Source: UBA11612 sp963976395
Lineage (GTDB): Bacteria > Pseudomonadota > Alphaproteobacteria > Rhodospirillales > Rhodospirillaceae
Length of the DNA: 5,150 bases
NCBI GenBank assembly: GCA_963976395.1
Contig: CAXBLG010000132.1
Coordinates: 1-5,150, forward strand
Direction: 5' to 3'
In this document: in pieces, positions 1 through 5,150 of the stretch
Layout: every line of letters starts with the position of its first letter
Numbering within the stretch: position 1 is the first letter of the stretch
Translations under genes and position numbers: made by a program
The notes under the pieces: generated by a model
Told to the model about the DNA's origin: nothing
The model's input: the letters and a program-made list of their open reading frames with translations, nothing else
Databases searched by the model: none

Positions 1-40
1 GGTGCAAATCTGTTGAAATGTAGAGTGGCATAACGAGATT

Positions 41-131
41 TGGCGGAGGGGGTGGGATTCGAACCCACGAAACGCTTTTGGCGTTTACACACTTTCCAGG
101 CGTGCGCCTTCGACCACTCGGCCACCCCTCC
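41..131 (-). tRNA. tRNA-Ser, anticodon GGA
   Basis: This is a class II tRNA that decodes UCC and UCU serine codons. On the minus strand the acceptor stem GGAGGGG (131-125) pairs with CCCCTCC, followed by discriminator G and an encoded CCA (43-41). The D arm starts GCCGAGTGG. The anticodon arm is CACGC-CTGGAAA-GTGTG with one G-U pair, placing anticodon GGA at 97-95. The long variable arm AAACGC/GCGTTT with a CAAAA loop is typical of serine tRNAs, and the T arm is GTGGG-TTCGAAT-CCCAC. The arms add up to 91 nt including CCA. Only 40 bases downstream are in the window, and they show no clear terminator. A plus-strand reading frame across the gene is an artefact. Confidence 0.98.
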
Positions 132-226
132 GGCACCAGAAACCCCGAGTCGCAGGACTCACGCGATCAACGGGCTTGTCTGGAAGGCGCAGAACCTAAC
201 TGAGCCGCTCGGTCGCCGCAACAAAG

Positions 227-256
227 CTTGCACCTTTTCTGCGCACAAAAAGTCAA
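227..256 (-). promoter_or_regulatory. possible sigma-70-like promoter for tRNA-Ser
   Basis: Read on the minus strand, TTGACT (256-251) matches the -35 consensus TTGACA at five of six positions. With an 18-base spacer the -10 position would be TGCAAG (232-227), only three of six matches. Transcription from here would leave a leader of roughly 85-90 bases before the mature tRNA 5' end at 131. The -35 element is good and the -10 poor, so this is tentative. A weaker promoter closer to the tRNA cannot be excluded. Confidence 0.25.
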
Positions 257-257
257 T

Positions 258-275
258 TTATCCCCATTTTCCACA
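258..275 (+). promoter_or_regulatory. two abutting DnaA-box-like 9-mers
   Basis: TTATCCCCA (258-266) and TTTTCCACA (267-275) stand in direct tandem with no spacer. Each differs from the consensus DnaA box TTATCCACA at a single position: position 7 in the first and position 3 in the second. They lie just upstream of the candidate tRNA -35 element (256-251, minus strand). The motif match is seen directly; DnaA binding is inference. The chromosomal origin of alphaproteobacteria is usually near hemE rather than pheST-lepA, so a regulatory site or chance match is more likely than oriC. Confidence 0.3.
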
Positions 276-412
276 GGGTTGCGGTCTAAACCCGCAGAAA
301 CCATGCCCCCAAGAAGTGGTATCTATTCGAAACGATCAAAAATTACCCTGTAAATAAAGGGGATTATGAGGTACCTCTCAGTTAACGGGGTAAGAAACTG
401 ACTCAGGGGCGT

Positions 413-416
413 GAGG
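413..416 (+). promoter_or_regulatory. Shine-Dalgarno GAGG for the GTG-started gene at 422
   Basis: GAGG sits five bases before the GTG at 422. No ATG, GTG or TTG occurs in this frame between the upstream in-frame TAA (383-385) and 422, so this site supports the GTG start. The same bases could pair with ACCTC at 373-377 or CTCA at 402-405 in the mRNA. Confidence 0.55.
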
Positions 417-421
417 TTCCA

Positions 422-724
422 GTGATATTTGGTCGCAGCTTCGGCTGGACATTGGTTGTTTTGGCAATTGTCATGGCTTCGGCGGAGGCGGTGATGGCTT
501 TGGGTACGGGTCAGTACTCCGGTTTGGTCACGTCCGAGGTCTGGACCCTTATCGTCGGTCAAACGCCGTCCTTTACCGCGAATTCCTCAGAAATTCTTAG
601 TGTTGCGAGTGCCGGCATTATGGCAATGCCCGCATGGGTTGTTATTGGAACCATCGGCTTTGCCTTGGCGCATTTTTGCCGGAAGCGTCGCGCTCATCGG
701 CGATTTTTTCGCACCATTCGCTAA
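422..724 (+). CDS. small two-helix membrane protein of unknown function
   Basis: Encodes 100 residues from a GTG start preceded by GAGG. Hydrophobic segments at about 9-27 and 61-84 look like two membrane helices joined by a loop of about 33 residues with few charges (28-60). The C-terminal tail (86-100) holds eight Arg/Lys and one His, so by the positive-inside rule both ends should face the cytoplasm with the loop in the periplasm. The N-terminal segment could instead be read as a signal anchor. I do not recognise a named family. The layout of helix, loop with a lone Trp (W41), PAW motif leading into the second helix, then an Arg-rich tail resembles small uncharacterised membrane proteins I associate with alphaproteobacteria, but this is from memory. 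It is divergent from tRNA-Ser and convergent with lepA, 59 bases from its stop. A real gene is likely because the hydrophobic pattern is coherent and a ribosome site is present; the function is unknown. Confidence 0.65.
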   Translation: MIFGRSFGWTLVVLAIVMASAEAVMALGTGQYSGLVTSEVWTLIVGQTPSFTANSSEILSVASAGIMAMPAWVVIGTIGFALAHFCRKRRAHRRFFRTIR

Positions 725-753
725 CAACGACTCTTTAAGACAGTAGTTTTGGG

Positions 754-781
754 AAACGTGCCATAGAGCGCGCGTTTGTTT
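754..781 (+). terminator. candidate intrinsic terminator after the small membrane-protein gene
   Basis: AAACGTGC (754-761) pairs with GCGCGTTT (770-777) as an 8-bp stem with one T-G wobble and an 8-base loop. It is followed by GTTT, giving a T-rich but interrupted tail. It starts 29 bases after the TAA at 722-724. In the opposite direction the wobble becomes a C-A mismatch and the tail is CCCAAAAC, so it is a poorer terminator for lepA, although it lies just past the lepA stop. The stem is AT-closed and only moderately stable. Confidence 0.4.
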
Positions 782-783
782 GA

Positions 784-2586
784 TCAATCGTCGCCCATCT
801 TGAGCGCGTTGATGAAAGCTGTTTGCGGAATTTCCACGCGGCCGAATTGGCGCATGCGCTTTTTACCTTCTTTCTGCTTATCAAGCAGTTTCCGCTTTCG
901 CGAAATATCTCCGCCGTAACATTTTGCTGTCACGTCTTTGCGAAGCGCAGCGATTGTTTCACGGGCGATGACCTTGCCGCCGATGGCAGCTTGGATGGGG
1001 ATCTTAAACAGATGCCGGGGAATCAAATCTTTCAGACGTCCGCAGATATGACGCGCGCGCGCTTCTACCTGAGTGCGGTGCGCCATAAAGGCCAGAGCAT
1101 CCACAGGTTCGGCGTTTACCAGAATGTTCACTTTCACGAGATCGGACTCTTGGTACTCGGAGATTTCGTAATCAAAGCTGGCATAGCCACGTGAAATTGA
1201 TTTTAGCCGGTCGTAAAAATCAAAAACGATTTCGTTGAGCGGTAAACGGTACACCGCCATCGCGCGGTTGCCCACATAGGTCAGGTCCATCTGCTCGCCG
1301 CGTCTCTCGGTGCAAAGCTTCAGGACCGTTCCGACATACTCATCGGGAACGAGAATGGTTGCTTTTACCCATGGCTCTTCGATGGAAGTGATGCGCGTAA
1401 CCTCGGGCATGTCAGCCGGGTTATGGAGCTCTTCCATTTTTCCGTCGGTGGTATGAATGCGGTACACAACGCTGGGCGCGGTTGTGATCAGCTCTAATCC
1501 AAATTCTCGTTCAAGCCGCTCTTGGATAATTTCCATATGCAGCAAGCCTAGAAAGCCACAGCGAAACCCGAATCCAAGTGCCGCCGAACTTTCCATCTGA
1601 AAGTGGAAGCTGGCGTCGTTGAGCCTGAGTTTGCCAAGGCTTTCGCGCAGCACCTCGAATTCGGCTGCATCCACCGGGAACAAGCCGCACCAGACTACAG
1701 GAATGCTGGGCTTAAAGCCGGGCAACGGCTCGGTAGCTGGTTTGAGTTCGTCGGTAATCGTGTCGCCGACGGAACAATCGGCTACAGCTTTGATCGACGC
1801 GGTCAGAAACCCTATCTCGCCGGCGTTCAATGACGGCATATCGCGCATCTTGGGTGTGAACACACCGACCTTATCTACCTGATAGGTGGTGTCATTCGAC
1901 ATGAATTTAATTTTGGAGCCCTTCTTGATCGAGCCGTTCTTGACTCGCACCAGAATAATGACGCCGAGATAACTATCGTACCAGGAGTCCACCAGCAGTG
2001 CCTTCAGCGGCGGATTGTCCTCTCCTTTGGGTGGCGCTAGCCGGGTGACGACGGCTTCCAGAACTTCTTTGATGCCGATGCCGGATTTTGCAGAGGTTTC
2101 AACCGCGTCTGAAGCGTCGATGCCGATCACATCTTCGATTTGCTGACGGACGCGCTCAGGGTCTGCTGCGGGCAGATCGATTTTGTTGAGCACCGGAACG
2201 ATGTCGTGGTTCACGTCGATGGCCTGATAGACGTTGGCCAACGTTTGCGCCTCAACCCCTTGAGAGGCATCGACAATCAACAGCGACCCCTCGCAGGCGG
2301 CCAACGACCGGCTCACCTCGTAGGCGAAATCGACGTGGCCGGGCGTGTCTACAAGGTTCAGCTGATATGTCCTGCCGTCATCGGCCGGATAACTTAAGCG
2401 AACCGTTTGCGCCTTAATGGTGATGCCGCGTTCACGCTCGATATCCATCGAATCGAGAACTTGCTGTTGCATCTCGCGTTCGGTCAGTCCGCCGCAATAT
2501 TGAATGAGTCTATCGGCCAGGGTCGATTTGCCATGGTCGATATGGGCGATAATCGCGAAATTGCGGATGAGGGAAAGATCAGTCAT
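784..2586 (-). CDS. lepA: elongation factor 4 (LepA), ribosomal GTPase
   Basis: A full-length 600-residue EF4, a translational GTPase related to EF-G that binds the ribosome. It was proposed to back-translocate stalled ribosomes and is also implicated in initiation and 30S assembly. The GTPase motifs are intact: G1 AHIDHGKST (14-22), G2 RGITI (53-57), G3 DTPGH (80-84) with catalytic His84, G4 NKID (134-137) and G5 SAK (165-167). Domain II follows at about 190-280, then the EF-G-like domains III and V. The EF4-specific C-terminal domain carries YGGD (557-560) and the basic RKRKLLDKQKEGKKRMRQFG stretch. The start is well fixed: the in-frame codon seven positions upstream is the pheT TGA stop, no other start codon lies between, and the MTDLSLIRNF opening is typical of the family. 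The 18-base gap from pheT has no purine-rich ribosome site, suggesting coupling to pheT translation or leaderless-like recognition. No truncation or odd residue was noticed. Confidence 0.98.
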   Translation of the reverse strand: MTDLSLIRNFAIIAHIDHGKSTLADRLIQYCGGLTEREMQQQVLDSMDIERERGITIKAQTVRLSYPADDGRTYQLNLVDTPGHVDFAYEVSRSLAACEGSLLIVDASQGVEAQTLANVYQAIDVNHDIVPVLNKIDLPAADPERVRQQIEDVIGIDASDAVETSAKSGIGIKEVLEAVVTRLAPPKGEDNPPLKALLVDSWYDSYLGVIILVRVKNGSIKKGSKIKFMSNDTTYQVDKVGVFTPKMRDMPSLNAGEIGFLTASIKAVADCSVGDTITDELKPATEPLPGFKPSIPVVWCGLFPVDAAEFEVLRESLGKLRLNDASFHFQMESSAALGFGFRCGFLGLLHMEIIQERLEREFGLELITTAPSVVYRIHTTDGKMEELHNPADMPEVTRITSIEEPWVKATILVPDEYVGTVLKLCTERRGEQMDLTYVGNRAMAVYRLPLNEIVFDFYDRLKSISRGYASFDYEISEYQESDLVKVNILVNAEPVDALAFMAHRTQVEARARHICGRLKDLIPRHLFKIPIQAAIGGKVIARETIAALRKDVTAKCYGGDISRKRKLLDKQKEGKKRMRQFGRVEIPQTAFINALKMGDD

Positions 2587-2604
2587 GTGATGATGGCTGT
2601 TATA

Positions 2605-5010
2605 TCAACCGCGCAACGTCCCACCGCAAGACTTTTCGACCGCGGCGACGATCTTCTTGGCAACGGCGTCGATCTGCTCGTCCGTGAGCGTCGAGTCTTT
2701 AGGTTGAAGTGTAACCGTGACAGCGAGCGACTTTTTGCCTTCGCCGACATGAGGGCCTTCGTAGGTGTCGAACAGTCCGGCTTCGGCGATCAGATCTTTG
2801 TCGGTACCGCGTACGGCGCGCAAAAGCGCTTCTGCCGTGACAGAGGTCTCAACCACAAAGGCGAAATCACGCTCAACGGGCTGGAACGGCGAAGTCTTCA
2901 AAAGCGGCCTTGCGGCTGCTGTAGCCTTCTTTGGTTGCGGTAAGCGGTCGAGAAACACCTCGCAGGCGACCATCGGTCCTTTTACGTCCAGGGCAGTGAG
3001 GGTTGCCGGGTGCAATTCGCCGAAAGCCGCTACAATCTTATTACCCAGTTTGAGGGTGCCTGAGCGGCCAGGGTGATACCAGTCTGGCGCTCCGCCCTCT
3101 GGGCCCGCAGTCGTTTGCAGGGCGGTGGTGGGAAGACCCGCCGCTTGTAGTGTCGCCAAGGCATCCGCCTTGGCATCCAGAGCATCGACCGGCCGGCGTT
3201 CCTCCGCCCAGTGACGGGGACCGCTATGCCCGGCGCGCAGGGCGCAGGCAATAAGGGTCTGTTCCCCCGGTTTTGCACCTTCGAAGCGGGGGCCGATTTC
3301 AAAGAACCGGCCATCGGGCATGTTTCGCGCTGCGTTGCGTCCGGCTGCAGCGGCAAGATTGGGCAGCAATGACGGACGCATGGCATCCAACTCGGAACTA
3401 ATGGGATTTGCCAACCGCACGAGCGGCAGATCGCCTAGAAACATCTCGGCCTGGGCTTTGGGTAGAAAGGCCCAGGTGGTTGTCTCATTCAGTCCGCGCG
3501 TGGCCAGGGTGCGCCGGGCTGTCGCGATACGCCGTTGCTGGGGCGTCGGCACAACCTTGGGCATTGGCGCCCGGGGTAGGGTGGATTCGGGGATATTGTC
3601 GTAGCCATGGATGCGGAGAATCTCTTCGACGAGATCTTGCCAACCCTCGACGTCCGCACGCCAGGATGGCGGCGAGACAGACCATGGGTTGCCGACCACT
3701 ACAGTAAAACCAAGCCGCCCGAGAATCGCCTTCATCTCTGATTCAGCGAGATCAACTCCGCCGAGAGATTTAACGCGCGCAGGATCGAAGGAAATATCGC
3801 GGTCATAGGAAGGCTTGGTGCCGCTGACCTCTATGCGAGCGGCTTCGCCGCCACAAAGGTCGAGAATCATACGGGTTGCGATTTCTGCACCGCTCACGGC
3901 CGAGGTGGGATCAACGCCGCGTTCAAAGCAATAGCGGGCATCGGAGTTAATCTGTAATTTACGCCCGGACTCGGCGATATTAGAGGGATCGAACAACGCC
4001 GATTCTAAAAATATATCTGTCGTTATTTCGGTCACACTGCTGGGCTCGCCGCCCATAATGCCACCGATACCCAGCGCCGCTACTTCGTCGGCGATGACTA
4101 CAACGGCATCGTCTAGGGTGTACTCTTTGCCGTTTAGAGCGACGAGAGATTCGCCGACTTTGGCGAATCGCGGCCCGATAGCCCCACTTAGTTTTGCATC
4201 ATCGAAAACATGCAACGGGCGACCGAGATCAAGAGTGATGTACTGAGTGATATCCACCAGCGTTGAGACCGGACGAAGGCCGACGGCATTGAGGCGGTCT
4301 TTCAGCCAAGTGGGGCTTTCGCCGTTTTTCACGCCGCGGAAAGCGCGTCCTGCGAATTGCGGACATTTGTGAGCATCGGCCGCGGGCAGGTTCATTGTCA
4401 CTTTGCGCGAGCTGTCGAAGCTGCCGGGGACGGGTTTATCGTTCAGGGGCTTGAGGGTGCCGAGACCGGCCGCTGCGAGATCACGGGCGACTCCGCGCAC
4501 GCCCAAAGCGTCAACGCGGTTGGGCGTCAGTGCAATCTCGATGACGGGATCCATCGCGAGAACGCCGGCAACCGCTGCGCCGACGGCCGCGTCTTCGGGA
4601 AGTTCGATAATCCCGCTATGGTCTTCGCCCAAATTCAACTCTTGAGCAGAGCAGAGCATTCCTTGGCTTTCCTCGCCGCGGATTTTGCCTTTTTTCAGTT
4701 TATCACCTGAGGCGGGAATGACGGTGCCGACGCGGGCCAGCACAACCTTAAGGCCCGTGCGCGCGTTCGGCGCGCCGCAGACGACTTGTAAGGTCTCCGT
4801 GCCAGTGTCCACGACACACAGGCGCAGGCGGTCGGCATTGGGGTGCTGTTTGGCCTCGGTAACGTGACCGACAATGAAGTCGCCGAGGGCGGCGCCCGGA
4901 TCATTGACGCCCTCAACCTCAAGACCGATCGCCGTCAGCTTGGTGGTGATCTCGTCTAGAGTAGCGGTCGTATCCAGGTGGTCCTTGAGCCAGGAAAGCG
5001 TGAACTTCAT
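2605..5010 (-). CDS. pheT: phenylalanyl-tRNA synthetase beta subunit
   Basis: The 801-residue beta subunit of the cytoplasmic alpha2-beta2 PheRS, which charges tRNA-Phe; beta binds the tRNA and edits mischarged Tyr-tRNA-Phe. Length is normal (E. coli about 795). Domains in order: the N-terminal MKFTLSWLKDHLD block; a tRNA-binding OB fold at about 42-150, including HPNADRLRLCVVD (56-68) and SQGMLCSAQELNL (115-127); LTPNRVDAL (161-169); the B3/B4 editing domain at about 215-395 with YCFERGVDP (360-368); the B5 domain at about 402-475 with PPSWRADVEG (447-456); a catalytically inactive class II-like core at about 485-690 with NPISSELDAMRPSLLP (535-550); and the C-terminal anticodon-binding FDX-ACB domain at about 708-800 with FQPVERDFAF (709-718) and LFDTYEG (746-752). 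The ATG overlaps the pheS stop in an ATGA junction and has a strong ribosome site at 5025-5020. It is followed closely by lepA. It appears intact, with no frameshift. Confidence 0.98.
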   Translation of the reverse strand: MKFTLSWLKDHLDTTATLDEITTKLTAIGLEVEGVNDPGAALGDFIVGHVTEAKQHPNADRLRLCVVDTGTETLQVVCGAPNARTGLKVVLARVGTVIPASGDKLKKGKIRGEESQGMLCSAQELNLGEDHSGIIELPEDAAVGAAVAGVLAMDPVIEIALTPNRVDALGVRGVARDLAAAGLGTLKPLNDKPVPGSFDSSRKVTMNLPAADAHKCPQFAGRAFRGVKNGESPTWLKDRLNAVGLRPVSTLVDITQYITLDLGRPLHVFDDAKLSGAIGPRFAKVGESLVALNGKEYTLDDAVVVIADEVAALGIGGIMGGEPSSVTEITTDIFLESALFDPSNIAESGRKLQINSDARYCFERGVDPTSAVSGAEIATRMILDLCGGEAARIEVSGTKPSYDRDISFDPARVKSLGGVDLAESEMKAILGRLGFTVVVGNPWSVSPPSWRADVEGWQDLVEEILRIHGYDNIPESTLPRAPMPKVVPTPQQRRIATARRTLATRGLNETTTWAFLPKAQAEMFLGDLPLVRLANPISSELDAMRPSLLPNLAAAAGRNAARNMPDGRFFEIGPRFEGAKPGEQTLIACALRAGHSGPRHWAEERRPVDALDAKADALATLQAAGLPTTALQTTAGPEGGAPDWYHPGRSGTLKLGNKIVAAFGELHPATLTALDVKGPMVACEVFLDRLPQPKKATAAARPLLKTSPFQPVERDFAFVVETSVTAEALLRAVRGTDKDLIAEAGLFDTYEGPHVGEGKKSLAVTVTLQPKDSTLTDEQIDAVAKKIVAAVEKSCGGTLRG

Positions 5011-5150
5011 CGGTTCAGACCTCCTGTAACGCTCGGGACGTCCAGGGCAGAAAAGCCATAGTGACGCAGCCAGCGCAGATCGGATTCGAAGAACGTGCGC
5101 AGATCGGGAATGCCGTATTTCAGCATGGCGATGCGCTCGATCCCCATACC
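5007..5150 (-). CDS. pheS: phenylalanyl-tRNA synthetase alpha subunit, C-terminal end only
   Basis: The last 47 codons plus stop of the catalytic alpha subunit; the rest lies beyond the right edge of the window. Read from 5150 on the minus strand, the translation starts GMGIERIAMLKYGIPDLRTF. This is the class II motif 3 region of PheS, whose arginine (sixth residue of the fragment) contacts ATP. It continues through DLRWLRHYGFSALDVPSV to a GGLNR tail. The TGA at 5009-5007 overlaps the pheT ATG (5010-5008) by the four-base ATGA arrangement, so the two subunits are probably translationally coupled. This frame was read directly from the sequence because the fragment lacks its start. Confidence 0.96.
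   Translation of the reverse strand, partial: GMGIERIAMLKYGIPDLRTFFESDLRWLRHYGFSALDVPSVTGGLNR
5020..5025 (-). promoter_or_regulatory. strong Shine-Dalgarno AGGAGG for pheT, inside pheS
   Basis: On the minus strand AGGAGG is followed nine bases later by the pheT ATG. It matches the anti-Shine-Dalgarno core fully and confirms this start. The site is part of the pheS codons ACA-GGA-GGT (Thr-Gly-Gly), so it sits within the last few codons of the upstream gene. Confidence 0.85.

Larger units (their letters stand above)
132..421. other. gene-free divergent intergenic region between tRNA-Ser and the small membrane-protein gene
   Basis: No convincing protein gene lies in these 290 bases. Visible elements are as follows. 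There is a short inverted repeat of two GANTC sites (147-151 and 156-160). Two abutting DnaA-box-like 9-mers lie at 258-266 and 267-275. A small hairpin TGCGG/CCGCA (280-284 and 292-296) is present. An AT-rich patch spans about 332-358. A perfect 10-base palindrome GAGGTACCTC lies at 368-377, and a 6-bp stem TCAGTT/AACTGA at 378-383 and 396-401. Any plus-strand promoter for the gene at 422 is weak by eye: TTCGAA (326-331) and TGTAAA (349-354), 17 bases apart, match the sigma-70 consensus at 3/6 and 4/6. The region must supply promoters in both directions. Confidence 0.7.

Noticed and set aside
6..41. AAATCT/AGATTT inverted repeat downstream of the tRNA as a terminator
   Set aside because: The arms are only 6 AT-rich bases with a 24-base loop and no T tract follows on the minus strand.
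303..353. 16-codon frame MPPRSGIYSKRSKITL
   Set aside because: No ribosome site in front of it and no supporting context; such short frames are expected by chance.
40..357. Plus-strand 105-codon frame starting MAEGVGFEPTKRF
   Set aside because: Its first 30 or so residues are the antisense translation of the tRNA-Ser gene, a well-known annotation artefact; the remainder has no coherent protein character.
132..421. Chromosomal origin of replication
   Set aside because: Only two degenerate DnaA boxes are visible, with no box cluster or dnaA, hemE or parAB neighbours; the evidence supports at most a binding site.
323..562. Minus-strand 79-codon frame opposite the start of the small membrane-protein gene
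   Set aside because: Composition is not protein-like and no clear domain or ribosome site was seen; the plus-strand frame has coherent membrane segments and a ribosome site.
587..787. Minus-strand 66-codon frame antisense to the membrane-protein gene and touching the lepA stop
   Set aside because: No recognisable features; it is best explained as a shadow of the plus-strand gene.
2407..2943. Plus-strand 178-codon frame spanning the lepA/pheT junction
   Set aside because: It is antisense to two unambiguous conserved genes and has no recognisable domain.
4357..4710. Plus-strand 117-codon frame opposite pheT
   Set aside because: Antisense shadow of the conserved PheT N-terminal region; no family resemblance.
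1..5150. Mobile element, prophage attachment at the tRNA gene, or CRISPR array
   Set aside because: No integrase, transposase, terminal repeats, spaced direct repeats or duplicated tRNA 3' end were seen in the window.

Overview
The window looks like ordinary chromosomal housekeeping DNA from an alphaproteobacterium. The evidence is the close agreement of the LepA/EF4 protein with alphaproteobacterial EF4, the PheS tail ending in a Gly-Gly-Leu motif, and a tRNA-Ser gene with an encoded CCA end. Base composition is moderately GC-rich by eye. I see no mobile element, CRISPR array, toxin, phage gene or other obvious accessory cargo. No exciting new system is evident; the only part not explained by well-known genes is roughly positions 132-783.

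Layout from left to right: a tRNA-Ser(GGA) gene on the minus strand (41-131). Next is a gene-free stretch of about 290 bases (132-421) with two abutting DnaA-box-like 9-mers, a possible tRNA promoter and a potentially structured leader. It is followed by a small GTG-started gene on the plus strand (422-724) for a predicted two-helix membrane protein of unknown function. A hairpin that may be a terminator lies at 754-781. The rest of the window is one minus-strand block, read right to left: the 3' end of pheS (5150-5007), all of pheT (5010-2605) and all of lepA (2586-784).

The minus-strand block is a translation operon. PheS and PheT are the two subunits of phenylalanyl-tRNA synthetase and overlap by four bases (ATGA), which suits equimolar synthesis. 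The gene for the ribosomal GTPase EF4 follows pheT after only 18 bases, with no visible promoter or Shine-Dalgarno, so it probably depends on pheT transcription and perhaps on translational coupling. The small membrane-protein gene converges on lepA and is divergent from the tRNA gene, so it is most likely a separate transcription unit.
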